DNA of 64,000 bases from JANXZS01 sp963797255 (GCA_963797255.1 CAWCOV010000001.1:372001-436000), one strand, 5' to 3'; numbered from the stretch's first letter, positions 46,698-57,045 are shown. Notes: generated by a model not told the origin, from the sequence alone. Translations and numbers: made by a program.

Positions 46698-47136
46698 GAT
46701 GAAGCTCCTAACCAAGGACGTCCACACGGATCGCACTGTTCTACAGGCGTGGATTCGTTCGAGCGCTGAATCAACTCCAAGTGCGCAACCCGATTCGCGC
46801 CGTTATATCACGCATGGATGATTTGCCAAACATACGACGATACACGCGATCGATCGCATGTGCACTTTTATAGCGCGACCGATGCAGCGTACAGTTCCTC
46901 GGTCATCTTAGCGAGCCAGCGAAAGAACCCACTCAAGCCAACGGCAGGCTTGAATCGGCCACCCGTCCATCGCGGAAATGAAACACAGATCCCTCCACTT
47001 CGCTTCGCTTCGGTCGGGATGACAAATTGGATGTGAGCGAACATCGCTAACCCACATCTCAAACGCGAGATGTGGGGCGCCCGCATTTGTTGGAGGAGTG
47101 GAGATGGTGGCGGGTCGGATACTGGGAGGGAAAGAA
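46698..47136 (+). repeat. A-B-C composite repeat copy
   Basis: One A-B-C unit in the same order as in the tandem block at 45 kb: hairpin A (about 46927-46965), repeat B (about 46990-47027) and hairpin C (about 47048-47082). The unit even keeps the spacer wording GGATGTGA-CGA. The first 220 bases of the gap hold no gene or repeat I can name. Confidence 0.78.
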
Positions 47137-47162
47137 AGCCCGGTCTCTTTCGAAACCGGGCT
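47137..47162 (-). terminator. Terminator of the PhoX-like gene
   Basis: On the minus strand AGCCCGGT and ACCGGGCT form an 8-base stem with a 10-base loop, followed by TTTCTTTCC. It lies 16 bases after the stop at 47179. Confidence 0.8.
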
Positions 47163-47178
47163 GATTGTGAAGGGCTTG

Positions 47179-48811
47179 CTAGTCGTCGTCTCTGTCGCCC
47201 CAGCGTCCTTCTGATTTGCTGTTGGACTGGATGATTTCCCAGGTGTTGTTGTCGCCGTGTTGCTGGGTATAGAAGAGGCGCCAACCGTCTTTGAATGGCG
47301 TAGGGATCTTTGCGCCGAGGAGTCCGTCTCTACCCGGATCGCCATCGGACAAGTGCCAACCGGTGAGTTCGTTGTCGCCTTCGTTTTGAAATCCGGAGAA
47401 AGCGCCAAGCGCGGAGTCGAGCGTCGCGGATGCGTCGCGGCCCTCGGCCAATATACGAATCGGCTGAATAGCGGGGTTGGAATAATCTTTATTGAGATTG
47501 AACATCCATGCGGAATCCAACGCGTTGCGCTGTGAGTGCAGACCGTCACCCGCATCTTCGACAAACACCACGCGATCCTGATCCCAGAAGGCTACATTGT
47601 CGAATCCTGCATGTACGGCATCCCCGCGGTAAACAAGGCTTAACTGGCCATGCGAGCCGTGGAATTGGAGACGAAAGACGGAACCGAATCCGCCGTAGTC
47701 TATGCCCGCTTCTGTAAGAAGATTCGTGTCGCCGGTTTCTGCGAAGACGAATTCGGAGAAGTCCTGTGCCTGGACGAAACTGTCCATTCTCCGGTCGCTT
47801 GAACGGCGTTCCTCCCTTGATTTTTGCAAGGGCGTTTGCGTCGAAGGAAACTACGCCATCTTTGACGGTGTCGTGGATGGTGATCCATTTCGTTTCGAAG
47901 CTGAGGCCATAAGTATGCAGATCCTTGGTGTCGGGCGATTTGATGGCTGCGTCTGGATCCGTGAGAAACGTGATTGCTCCAGAGTGCCGCAGAGACATGA
48001 CAGCAAGTACCTGCAGTTTGCCGCCAGCTTTCAGATTCCATGAGTCATACGGAACGAATCTGAATACAAAGCTGTTGGGCTGCTTGGCGTGAGGATTGGC
48101 TGGGCCTGCGCTGCCGCCCGTGTCTTCGACGATGATGAGGTTGCCTTGATTGTCAGACTGAATGCCTTCATAGCCGGCACGACCTATGACGCCGAAGAGG
48201 TCTTCGACTGTGGATGGAATATCAAGAGTTGCCTGATAGACGCCGCCCTGCGAGCCGTTCTCAGAAGTGAACAATAGGCGACGGGAGAACGGATACCATG
48301 TTGAGCCGTCGATGGTGGGAAGCGGATTGCCAAGGGCATCTGTGTCGGCGAGCAAGCTGACTTTGTGAGGACCATCCGCATCGAGGTTCACGCGGGTGAG
48401 GTAGCAATGTCCGTTGAGGCCGGTCTCGTGTCCCTGAAAAAGAAAATGTGTGCCGTAGTTGTAGTTGGGGTCGGCGCCGTGCTGGTCCTCAAGGATGAGA
48501 TAAGTGTTTTTGTCGGGCTCGGTTTTGTTGGCTTCAACGAGGTGTCCGGGAGAAGGGAGATCGCCGGGAGCTGGAATGAAGGGGCCGTTGGCGTCGTAGC
48601 CGTAAGAGTTCGTGAGCGCCGATGGGTTCTCCAACTTAACAGAACCCTGCACAAGCAGAACTTCAGCAAGTTCCGGGGAAAGGATATTCGGTGCAGAGTA
48701 CCCGGCCACTTTGGGGTTGGCAGAGGGTACCGAAGTTGGCGTCTTGTCGCCAGCGTAGGCGGAGCCGATTAACAAGACGGGGAGGGTAAGTCTGAGGAGA
48801 TGGGAGTGCAT
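47179..48811 (-). pseudogene. PhoX-like (DUF839) exported protein, one-base frame break
   Basis: The first frame (from ATG 48811) has a signal peptide (LRLTLPVLLIGSAYAG) and PhoX/DUF839-type sequence: VLLVQGSVKLENPSALTNS, FLFQGHETG, GRAGYEGIQSDNQGNLIIVE and IKGGTPFKRPENGQFRPGT. At about 47764 one extra G shifts the frame. The other frame gives DFSEFVFAETGDTNLLTEAG, then DNVAFWDQDRVVFVEDAGDG and ends at 47179. Joined, it is about 543 residues, a normal length for the group. PhoX enzymes are calcium-dependent phosphatases; other DUF839 proteins have no defined activity. The clean join suggests a sequencing error or recent mutation. Confidence 0.84.
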
Positions 48812-49262
48812 TTACGACCTCTCGTGTTTGAGATAGGCATTACGGCGAGGACGCTAGCACCGGAATGTTTCGGAACATTTACAAGTTGTTGAATAACTGT
48901 GAAGGGGTCGGCGCTGCATAACTTGCGGTGCTGGGTTGTGATTAGAAATGTGAGGACTGGACTTCACGATTTACAGACTGAAACTGGGCTGAACTTTCCT
49001 ATCCCACTCAAGCCAACAGAGGGCTTGAATGGGTCACCCTCATTTGCATGACCGCCACAGGGAGCAAGTCAGTCGCGTAACGCAGATCCCTCCACTGCGC
49101 TTCGCTTCGGTCGGGATGACAAAAGTAAGTGGGCGGAAACAGTCTCAGGTAGCGTGAGAGGCGTTCACGGAAAATTCATCGAACTTAGCGCTGCCATTTA
49201 CATGTACGCTGATGCGGCCCTGCTAACTTCTTGGGACAGACACGTCCCCAGGAGCACATTGC
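48812..49262 (+). other. Divergent gap with repeats A and B
   Basis: Hairpin A (about 49001-49039, with spacer AACAGAG) and repeat B (about 49086-49124) occupy the middle. The gap should hold the promoters of the PhoX-like and phosphate permease genes. I cannot identify a Pho-box with confidence. No gene is seen. Confidence 0.65.
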
Positions 49263-50888
49263 ATGAATACAGTTGACGCCGTAGTCGCGCGATCCCCGCA
49301 GGCGGCGGGTTCTCTTCTTGAAAGAAAGATGCAGAGATCGTCTCCGGGAAAATGGGGGATGATCCTGTTTGCGACCGTGCTGGTGGCGGGCTTCGGCTAT
49401 GCCGGAGTTCAGCTAGGCGAAGACCTGATGGAGGCTGGGCACATCTCGAGCGTCTGGCCATATGTGCTGCTGGGCGTGGCTCTGTTATGCGCGCTGGGCT
49501 TCGAGTTCGTGAATGGGTTCCACGATACGGCGAACGCTGTGGCGACGGTGATCTACACGCATTCGCTGGAACCGCATATCGCGGTGGTGTGGTCGGGGAT
49601 CTGGAATTTTGTGGGTGTGCTGACTTCGACGGGCGCGGTGGCGTTCGCGATCGTGTCGCTGCTGCCGGTGGAGCTGATACTGCAGGTGGGCAAGGGGGCG
49701 GGCTTCGCGATGGTATTCGCGTTGCTGATTTCCGCGATCTTATGGAATCTGAGCACATGGTACCTCGGGCTTCCCGCATCGAGCTCGCACACGCTGATTG
49801 GATCGATCATTGGCGTGGGTGTTGCGAATCAACTGATGTCTGCGCGGACGGGAACGAGCGGAGTGGATTGGGCGCAGGCGGGTAAGGTGTTTCAGGCGCT
49901 GCTGATTTCTCCGGTGGTGGGATTTGTGTTCGCGGGCCTGCTGCTGCTGTTGCTGAAAGTGATGGTGCGTGACAGGCGGCTGTACGAGGCTCCTGTAGGT
50001 GAGGCTCCGCCGCCGTTCTGGATTCGCGGATTGCTGATTTTGACGTGCACGGGCGTGAGCTTTTTTCACGGATCAAACGATGGGCAGAAGGGCATGGGCC
50101 TGATCATGCTGATCCTGATTGGCACGGTGCCGACGGCGTATGCGCTGAACCACGCGGTGGGCTACAACCAGGTTCAGGATTTCGCGGCCGTGTCAGAGCA
50201 GGCGGTGCGTGTAATTGATTCGCACGTGGTGCCGAGCGCGGTGATTGGAGATGCGCGGACGGACCTGACGGACTTCATCCGCACGAAAGAATTTACGCCG
50301 AACACGATGCTGGCACTGCGGCAACTGATTATCGACACGACGCACGAGGTGCAGCTTTACAAGGGGCTGGCCCTGATTCCAGCAAACGACCAGGGTAACG
50401 TGCGCAACGACATGTATGTGATCGATGAGTCGTTGCGGATTATGGCGAAGTCGAAGACTCCGGCGTTTGCGGCGAGCGAGATGGCGGTGCTGGCCAACTA
50501 CAAGAAGAAGTTGGATCGCGCCACGAAGTTCATTCCTACATGGGTAAAAGTCGCCGTGGCACTGGCGCTGGGCATGGGCACGATGATCGGCTGGAAACGG
50601 ATTGTGGTGACGGTGGGCGAGAAGATTGGGAAAGAGCACCTGACGTATGCGCAGGGCGCGTCTGCAGAGATCGTAGCAATGGCGACGATTGGGGCCGCAG
50701 ATATGTTTGGACTTCCCGTGAGTACGACGCACGTTCTTTCGTCGGGCGTGGCGGGGACAATGTTCGCGAACAAGAGCGGGCTGCAATGGTCCACGATTCG
50801 CAACATCGCGCTGGCGTGGGTGTGCACGCTTCCAGCGGCGGCGCTGCTGTCGGGATGCTTGTTCTGGTTGCTGCGACGATTCGTCTAG
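49263..50888 (+). CDS. PiT-family inorganic phosphate transporter
   Basis: A 541-residue permease with about ten membrane segments. Both PiT signature repeats are present: GFEFVNGFHDTANAVATVIY near residue 78 and SFFHGSNDGQKGMGLIML near residue 265, and the C-terminal copy with FGLPVSTTHVLSSGVAG. PiT proteins import phosphate (or metal phosphate) with protons or sodium. A soluble insert of about 120 residues lies between the halves. The adjacent divergent PhoX-like gene fits a phosphate theme, which is an inference. Confidence 0.93.
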   Translation: MNTVDAVVARSPQAAGSLLERKMQRSSPGKWGMILFATVLVAGFGYAGVQLGEDLMEAGHISSVWPYVLLGVALLCALGFEFVNGFHDTANAVATVIYTHSLEPHIAVVWSGIWNFVGVLTSTGAVAFAIVSLLPVELILQVGKGAGFAMVFALLISAILWNLSTWYLGLPASSSHTLIGSIIGVGVANQLMSARTGTSGVDWAQAGKVFQALLISPVVGFVFAGLLLLLLKVMVRDRRLYEAPVGEAPPPFWIRGLLILTCTGVSFFHGSNDGQKGMGLIMLILIGTVPTAYALNHAVGYNQVQDFAAVSEQAVRVIDSHVVPSAVIGDARTDLTDFIRTKEFTPNTMLALRQLIIDTTHEVQLYKGLALIPANDQGNVRNDMYVIDESLRIMAKSKTPAFAASEMAVLANYKKKLDRATKFIPTWVKVAVALALGMGTMIGWKRIVVTVGEKIGKEHLTYAQGASAEIVAMATIGAADMFGLPVSTTHVLSSGVAGTMFANKSGLQWSTIRNIALAWVCTLPAAALLSGCLFWLLRRFV

Positions 50889-51348
50889 ACAATAACCATA
50901 CGGCTGCGGGTCATGGTTATCACTATCCCACCCTTCGCCAAACAGCGAAGGATGGGGCACCCTGCGATGATTCGTTTAAGGACAGTCAAGATAAAACGCA
51001 GGTCCCTCCACTGCGCTACGCTCCGGTCGGGATGACAAAATGTGGATGAGTGCCATCGTCTGATCCCACATCTCAAACGCGAGATGTGGGACATCCGCAG
51101 ATATGGCGGAACTACCCCACTCAAGCCAACGGATGGCTTGAATGGGCCACCCATCTGCTAGTACGCACTCAAGCCAAAATGGGGCTTGAATGGGCCACCG
51201 CCCTGCATTTACCCACTATTGGATGGGGTATCGTTGGCCGCCGATTTCGACGTTGCCTTTTCCTGTTTCGCTCTATCGTTATCTGCGTGCGATGATTTAT
51301 CCGACATCTCTAAAGCGAATTTTTTATCGCTTGGGATACGGAGATTCG
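50889..51348 (+). repeat. Repeat cluster D-B-C-A-A
   Basis: A 8-base hairpin ATAACCAT / ATGGTTAT (50892-50920) follows the phosphate permease. Then come hairpin D (about 50924-50963), repeat B (about 51000-51040), hairpin C (about 51062-51097), hairpin A (about 51114-51152) and a second, altered A (about 51165-51201). The rest leads to the PIG-L gene and has a GGAG at 51340-51343. Confidence 0.78.
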
Positions 51349-52110
51349 ATGACGACGTCGCGGCGGGAGATGTTGAAAAGTGCGGTTGCGGTGGCGTCCA
51401 GCATAGCTTTTGGCGGGGCTACGCGGGCGTTTGCTGTTGATGATATCGCTGCCCAGGGGAAGGAATCGCCCAAGCTCAAAGTGCTGATTACGGGCGGCCA
51501 TCCGGGTGATCCGGAGTGCGGTTGCGGCGGGACGATTGCGCGATACACGGAGATGGGTCACGAGGTTACGCTGTTGTATCTCAATCGCGGTGAGGGGTAT
51601 TGCGGTGATCGTCCTGCGACAGAGTGCGGCGCGGTACGCACGAAGGAAGCGGAGAAGGCTTGCGAGATTTTGAAAGCACATGCCGTGTTCGCCTCACAGG
51701 TTGACGGGCAGGCTGTGCTGGACAACGCGCACTACGACGAATTTCAAAAACTGTTTGACGCGCAGAAGGCGGACATTGTTTTTACGCAGTGGCCGATCGA
51801 CAGCCATCGCGATCATCGCGCTCTCTCGTCGCTGGTTCTGGATGCGTGGCTGAAATCAGGTAAAGTGGCCGCGCTCTACTACTACGAAGTGGCTGAGGAC
51901 ACGATGACTTTTTCCCCGTCGGTGTATGTGGACATAACGGGGGTGGAAGCGCGAAAGCGTGCTGCGTGTTTTGCGCATGCGTCGCAGAATCCTGAGAAGT
52001 GGTATCCGCTGCAGGAGCAGATTTCTCGATTTCGCGGGACTGAGAGCGGGTATGAGGAGGCGGAGGGATTTACACGGCATGCGCAGAGCAAGGGTGGGAT
52101 GCTTCCGTGA
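51349..52110 (+). CDS. Exported PIG-L family deacetylase
   Basis: A 253-residue zinc-dependent N-deacetylase of the LmbE/PIG-L type. It begins with a twin-arginine-like signal (TTSRREMLKSAVAVASSIAF). The zinc site motif is GGHPGDPECGCGGT (AHPDDE counterpart) and the second His motif is DSHRDHRALS. Family members deacetylate GlcNAc-containing small molecules or glycans; the substrate is not clear. ATG 51349 is chosen for the signal peptide and the GGAG upstream. Confidence 0.88.
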   Translation: MTTSRREMLKSAVAVASSIAFGGATRAFAVDDIAAQGKESPKLKVLITGGHPGDPECGCGGTIARYTEMGHEVTLLYLNRGEGYCGDRPATECGAVRTKEAEKACEILKAHAVFASQVDGQAVLDNAHYDEFQKLFDAQKADIVFTQWPIDSHRDHRALSSLVLDAWLKSGKVAALYYYEVAEDTMTFSPSVYVDITGVEARKRAACFAHASQNPEKWYPLQEQISRFRGTESGYEEAEGFTRHAQSKGGMLP

Positions 52111-52446
52111 TGGCTGCAGCATATGTCACTCCGCTTGGGTGTGCGATCATCCCTTCGCAAACAGCGCGAAGGATGGGGCACCCACATTTTCTCATTATCG
52201 AATGGGTCGGCCACTTCGCCTTCGGTCTGGAAGAAAAGTGTTGAGGGTGCGATCATCTTTTCCCACATCTCAAAAGCGAGATGTGGGGCACCCGGAGAAT
52301 TGGAGAACTACCCCACTCAAGCCAACTTCGGGCTTGAATGGGCCACCCGTCCTCTGCACTGTCGGGATGGACATGTTTTTTAATCTGAAAATTCGAATGG
52401 TGGGCCACCTGCGAATTCCCTGCTGTTTGTGAGCCGCGAATTTCGC
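52111..52446 (+). repeat. Repeat cluster D-C-A
   Basis: Hairpin D (about 52147-52183), hairpin C (about 52261-52293) and hairpin A (about 52310-52348, spacer AACTTCG) fill the convergent gap. GGCCACTTCGCCTTCGGTCTGG between them is a short B-like fragment. No gene seen. Confidence 0.75.
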
Positions 52447-53974
52447 TTACGCTGGGGTATCTGAATTGCTGGTTTGGGTTGGAGACTGGATGCTGACCCG
52501 GATGCCTTTCGGTTGCGGTGGATTTGGGAAGCGTTCCGTGGGGACGGCGAGGCTGCTGGCGTCGCGGTGCGACAGAATGGTCGGTGTCATGATCTCTACA
52601 CCTGCATCCGCGAAAGTATCGAGCACGTTGCGGCGCAAGTTAGCATAGCTCTCGAAGATTGCGTCGGCTGTTTTGCTCCAAACGCGAAGCTCGTAATCGA
52701 CCGAATAATCGTCGAGGCTCTTTTCCATCACCCTGGGTTGCGGATCGGTGGCGACCTGCTCCGTGCGGGTGGCTGCGTCGATGAGCAACTTGTGGACGGT
52801 TCTCCAATCGACGTCGTAGCCGATGGTGACGGAGACAGCCATGGCAACCGAGTTCCCTTCTCCATGAGCGCTGTAGTTGGTGACGGACTCGTTTAGTACT
52901 TTGCTGTTGGGAATGCTGACCTGCTCATTGCCGGTGGTTACGAGGCGGGTGACGAGGAGAGTTTTTTCGGCGACACGTCCGTACACACCTTCAATCTGCA
53001 CCACGTCTCCTACGCGGAAGGCACGGGCATAGGTGAGGAGGATGCCTGCGAGGAGATTGCCGATTGCGCCGCTGGATCCAAAGGTTACGAGTGCGCCGAC
53101 GAAGAGAGAGAAGCCGCGAAAGAACGCCGTGCCTGCTCCGGGTAAGTAGGGAAAGCCCACCATGAGAACGAAGAGGAAGAGGATGGAGCGGCAGAGCTTG
53201 TAAGTGGGATCGGCCCAATCAGCGGGGAAATGTTCGAGGACGATGGTGCCGCCGCGAATGGCGTTGAAAAAGTATTTGAGCGCCACGGAGCACGATCCAG
53301 CCGAACAGAAAAATGACAAGCAAATAGCCGAGGTTGGGGATGTAGTTCTCTACTTCGTGAATACCTTTTTGGATTGGCGGCCCGAAGACCCGGCTCATTT
53401 CGTTAGTGATAACTTGCGTGAGGGGGAAATGCATGAAGCCATAGAAGACATAGGCGACGATGAGTGCCGCCGTGACTAGGTTGCGAACGACGCGGTAACT
53501 GACTTTAAGGATTCGGCTGGCGTGAAATCGGGGATTGGATTGGACTGCCTTGCCGCTGGCCTGCAACTCCTCGAGCGTGGCGTTAATGCGATCTTCGAAA
53601 AAGCTATAGGTGAGGCCCACGAAGCGGATTGCGAGCAGCAAGAGCGAAGTGGCGATGAGTACGAAGTAAATTCCGACCAACATGTGGCCGGCCCACGCGA
53701 GGTCAGAACCTGCGCTGAAGTTGGCGATGGCACCGCCAAGAATGAACAGCAGCCTTTCCGCCGGGACTCGCAGGAGGAGAAGCAGAACAAGTACAACTAC
53801 GTTTCCTACGGCAAATGGATCGGGAAAACGAGGCGGAGTTCCGCTGCGGCGGAGAATGAAGCGGCGTACTCCCCAACGGGCGGCGGCCATGCCCGCGCCG
53901 AAGAGGAGGACGGCAAGAGGGTTCGTAAGACTCGGAAGCCAGATTCGGAAGCGTCGCTGTCGGGTCAACTGCAA
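52447..53974 (-). pseudogene. MscS-family mechanosensitive channel, frameshifted
   Basis: The first frame (53974 to about 53283) gives an N-terminal membrane region (LAVLLFGAGMAAARWG, VVLVLLLLLRV, LIATSLLLLAIRFVGLTYSF) and ends in FLFGWIVLRG. The second frame continues VALKYFFNAIRGG, the pore helix region FSLFVGALVTFGSSGAIGNL and the MscS beta domain (FRVGDVVQIEGVYGRVAEK, SIPNSKVLNESVTNYS). One base near 53283 separates them. Joined length is about 505 residues, a normal long MscS. Such channels open under membrane tension to release solutes. No further damage is visible. Confidence 0.85.
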
Positions 53975-54204
53975 ACATGCGTCCCTCTTTTTCCTAGCTT
54001 GTTGGTATTTGCTCCGATCGAAGCCTTTTCATTCTAGACCGGGATTGGGGAAACGCCGGTCCTCCCCATACAGGTTTGCTTTCCGTCAGGATGACAATCG
54101 TTGGATGCCGCGTGGGTCGCAGTGGTCTAAGAGAAACTGGGGTGCTGGATGGGGCGAATGTCCTATGGAGAGGAGCGGTGTTGACGATGTAGACTTCCGC
54201 TCAG

Positions 54205-55224
54205 GTGGCGCGCGTGACTTTGCAACGATTTCTCTCAAAACAATTTATTGATGTCATCCAGTGGAATGAACCGGAAGACGGCATTCTTGCGTATCGTTAT
54301 CCCATGCTGGACATGGAGATACAGAGCGGGGCGCGGCTTACGGTGCGCGAATCGCAGATGGCTGCGTTTGTAAACGAGGGCAAGATTGCTGATATTTTCC
54401 GCCCGGGACTGTACACGCTGACGACGAAGAATCTGCCGCTGCTGACTGACATCAAGAACTGGGACAAGGCGTTCGAATCGCCGTTCAAGTCCGATGTCTA
54501 CTTCTTTTCTACACGGCTGCAGATTGATCAGAAGTGGGGCACGGCCACTCCAATTACGATTCGCGATAAGGAATTTGGCGCGGTGCGGCTGCGGTGTTAC
54601 GGGATCTATTCGTATCGCATCGTGGATCCGCGAACATTTTTCACGCAGATCAGCGGGACTCGCGAAGCTTATCTTGCGTACGATCTTGAGGGCCAGTTGC
54701 GCGACACGATTGTCAGCCGCATGACGGAGATTTTCGCAACGAGCGATGTGCTGTTCCTGGACATGACAGCGAACCAGGCGGCGCTGGGAGAAAAGATCAT
54801 CCAGCAGATGAAGCCTGCGTTTTCTGCGCTGGGACTTGAGCTGGATCAGTTCCTTGTGCAGAACATTTCTCTGCCGGAAGAATTGCAGAAGGTGCTGGAT
54901 CAGCGCATCAGCATGAACATGGTGGGAGATCTAGGACGATACACGCAGTTTGCCGCTGCAGAATCTTTGCCGATGGCTGCCGCCAACACCGGCGGCGCGG
55001 CTGGAATGGGCATGGGGCTTGGCGCGGGCGCTGTGGTTGCGCAGGCGATGCTTTCGTCCCTCAAGCCGGGAGCTGAAGCGACGGGCCCGATTGCTCCTGC
55101 ACAGCCCGCACTTGCCGGTGGCGGCGAGGTGCAGGCGGCGCACGATACAAAGTTCTGCATCGAGTGCGGACACGCGATTCCGCAACGCGCGAAGTTCTGC
55201 ACGGAATGTGGGAAGGCACAATGA
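54205..55224 (+). CDS. SPFH-domain protein with C-terminal double zinc ribbon
   Basis: A 339-residue cytoplasmic protein. Residues 1-215 form an SPFH domain of the virion-core/YdjI-like group (FIDVIQWNEPEDGILAYRYP, FRPGLYTLTTKNLPLLTDIKNW). A Gly/Ala-rich flexible stretch follows (about 250-315), then a zinc ribbon with paired CxxC sites (KFCIECGHAIPQRAKFCTECG). There is no membrane segment. The bacterial YdjI relative works in phage-shock-type membrane stress. The GTG start is tentative. Its stop overlaps the next gene (ATGA), which also encodes zinc ribbons, so the two products probably work together. Confidence 0.87.
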   Translation: MARVTLQRFLSKQFIDVIQWNEPEDGILAYRYPMLDMEIQSGARLTVRESQMAAFVNEGKIADIFRPGLYTLTTKNLPLLTDIKNWDKAFESPFKSDVYFFSTRLQIDQKWGTATPITIRDKEFGAVRLRCYGIYSYRIVDPRTFFTQISGTREAYLAYDLEGQLRDTIVSRMTEIFATSDVLFLDMTANQAALGEKIIQQMKPAFSALGLELDQFLVQNISLPEELQKVLDQRISMNMVGDLGRYTQFAAAESLPMAAANTGGAAGMGMGLGAGAVVAQAMLSSLKPGAEATGPIAPAQPALAGGGEVQAAHDTKFCIECGHAIPQRAKFCTECGKAQ

Positions 55225-55709
55225 ACTGTCCTTCGTGCGGCGCGCCCATGCACTTGAAGCCGGACATGGATTGCCTGAAGTGCGACTACTGCCAGAGCGT
55301 CTATTTCCCTGAGAAGGATGACGATGGCGTGCGCGCACTCGGCGAGACATCCGATGAAAACTGCCCTGCATGCAACGTTCCGCTGATGCATGCCGCGCTG
55401 GCGAAGATCCGAATTCTATACTGCACAAAATGCCACGGGATGCTGGTTCGGATGGAGGTTCTGCAATCCCTCATTGAAGAACAGCGTGTGTTGGAGGGCG
55501 GCACGTTTATACAGCCGGCAGCCGATGACAGAGATTTGCGCAGAAGGATTATTTGTCCTCATTGCCACAAGCCGATGGAGGCGCATCTGTACGGCGGGCC
55601 GGGGAATGTGTACATCGACTCCTGCGAAACATGCCTGCTGAACTGGCTGGATCGCCGTGAATTGACGCGGATGGTGCATGCTCCGGATGAACGTGGGGCG
55701 ATTGGTTAG
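55221..55709 (+). CDS. Multi-zinc-ribbon (TFIIB-type) protein
   Basis: A 162-residue protein with at least five CxxC pairs: MNCPSCGAPM, CLKCDYCQ, NCPACNVPL, YCTKCHGML, ICPHCHKPM and SCETCLLNWLDRREL. The last two ribbons with a LDR/E segment resemble the zf-TFIIB family. It is likely a cytoplasmic scaffold or nucleic-acid binder, but no reaction is known. It is translationally coupled to the SPFH-zinc ribbon gene. Confidence 0.83.
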   Translation: MNCPSCGAPMHLKPDMDCLKCDYCQSVYFPEKDDDGVRALGETSDENCPACNVPLMHAALAKIRILYCTKCHGMLVRMEVLQSLIEEQRVLEGGTFIQPAADDRDLRRRIICPHCHKPMEAHLYGGPGNVYIDSCETCLLNWLDRRELTRMVHAPDERGAIG

Positions 55710-56032
55710 CGAGATGCGTTAATTAGTGCTTGCCGCACGGGCATGCCTAGAACGCTGGAAATGTTTGAACGACCCCACTCAAGCCAACTGATGGCTTGAA
55801 TGGGCCACCGTTGAGAGTTCGAAACGCAGGTCCCTCCACTTCGCGTTGCTTCGGTCGGGATGACAAGTGCCGGTTGCACGGGCATTCCTAGAACGCTGGA
55901 AATGTTTGAACGATTCAACCCAAGCGAGAAGATGACTTGAATGGGCCAGTCAACGTAGCAGAACCCCACATCAAAAACTTGTGATGTGGGGCATCTGCCT
56001 AAGTGATGGGAATGCCGGACCGTTCCTTGCTG
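55710..56032 (+). repeat. Duplicated repeat segment with A, B and C
   Basis: Hairpin A (about 55772-55809), repeat B (about 55829-55867), a degraded A (about 55914-55950) and a variant hairpin C (about 55963-55996). A 35-40 base flank containing GCCTAGAACGCTGGAAATGT occurs at 55731-55772 and again, with few changes, at 55874-55913, so a segment of 141 bases was duplicated and the second A decayed. Confidence 0.75.
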
Positions 56033-56752
56033 TCAGCCTCCCAGGTTGAAAACTACATTGATTTCGGTCTCCACTTCGACCGGTTCTCCATTTAGAAGGT
56101 ACGGCTTGTACTTCCATGTGCGGACTGCTTCCATTGCCGCCTGCTGCAGCATAGGTGGGCCGCTGAGCACGTGGAGATTTTCAATTGATCCCGTCTTCGA
56201 GATAGTCGCCTGCAGCACGACTTTTCCGGAGACGTGGGCCGCTCGCGCGATGGCTGGATAGATGGGGGTGGTTTTGCTGAGCACATATCCCTGCATTACG
56301 CCGGAAGACACGGTTGTCTTTTTGGGCGTGGCCTGCCTGACAATGGGGCTTGCCGCGGAATTGTTGAGGATGGTGGTCACTGCCTTGATGCCATCTCCAC
56401 TGCCCTCGCCCATTCCAACAATTGCAACTGCCAGTGGCTCCTCTGAATTCATGATCTTTGCGTGCGGCGGTATTTTGCTGGGCGCCTGGATCGAGTGCTC
56501 GAGTAATTCCGATACGGCTTTGTTTTTCGGCTCGGCCGGTTGTGTGGGTTGCGGCGTTGCTTGTTGAGGAGGAGGCGAGGGCGCTACCAGCAACATCGAC
56601 ATCGCCTGCCTGGGGAGAGCTTCTGGGTAGACCAGGGGGACGAGGATCATCATCGCAAGAACGGAAGTGTTCAGGAGAATGCCGACGATGGTGTAGTACC
56701 TGCTCTGCGTCTTGATTCTGCCGGATGAATCGATGAGGCTGTCTTCGAACAT
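56033..56752 (-). CDS. TonB-family energy transducer
   Basis: A 239-residue protein starting at ATG 56752. One N-terminal membrane segment (VGILLNTSVLAMMILVPLVY) is followed by a Pro-rich periplasmic linker (SPPPQQATPQPTQPAEP). The C-terminal TonB domain has YPAIARAAHVSGKVVLQATI, IENLHVLSGPPMLQQAA and VRTWKYKPYLLNGEPVEVE. It would carry proton-motive force from ExbBD to outer membrane receptors; neither ExbBD nor a receptor is nearby. Confidence 0.87.
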   Translation of the reverse strand: MFEDSLIDSSGRIKTQSRYYTIVGILLNTSVLAMMILVPLVYPEALPRQAMSMLLVAPSPPPQQATPQPTQPAEPKNKAVSELLEHSIQAPSKIPPHAKIMNSEEPLAVAIVGMGEGSGDGIKAVTTILNNSAASPIVRQATPKKTTVSSGVMQGYVLSKTTPIYPAIARAAHVSGKVVLQATISKTGSIENLHVLSGPPMLQQAAMEAVRTWKYKPYLLNGEPVEVETEINVVFNLGG

Positions 56753-56828
56753 GGTGGCCTTTCCCGATCTAAAAAATATATTTGCTACCGAGATAGACAC
56801 CAATCGCGCGCGTTTTGCTCCCGGGTAA

Positions 56829-56900
56829 AAGCAGCTAAGAAGCGGCTAGCTAAAGAGCGGTCAGCTAAAAAAGCGGTTAGCTAAAATGCGGCCAGCGGAA
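56829..56900 (+). repeat. Degenerate 13-15 base tandem repeat
   Basis: Four to five units of the type GCGGTTAGCTAAA(AA), for example GCGGCTAGCTAAA, GCGGTCAGCTAAA and GCGGTTAGCTAAA, then GCGGCCAGCGG. A copy of hairpin C follows at about 56949-56981. The same unit type occurs at 62110-62200 and, weakly, near 43327. Confidence 0.7.
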
Positions 56901-57045
56901 AGATGACCAGCGAGTTTGACCTGCAGATACATTCCACCGCTATTGCTATCCCACATCTCAAACGCGAGAGATGGGGCACCCGGCAGATGCATTCGGTCGC
57001 CGCGATTGCACTCCTGAAATTTCAAAAGTGAATGATGGACGAAGA

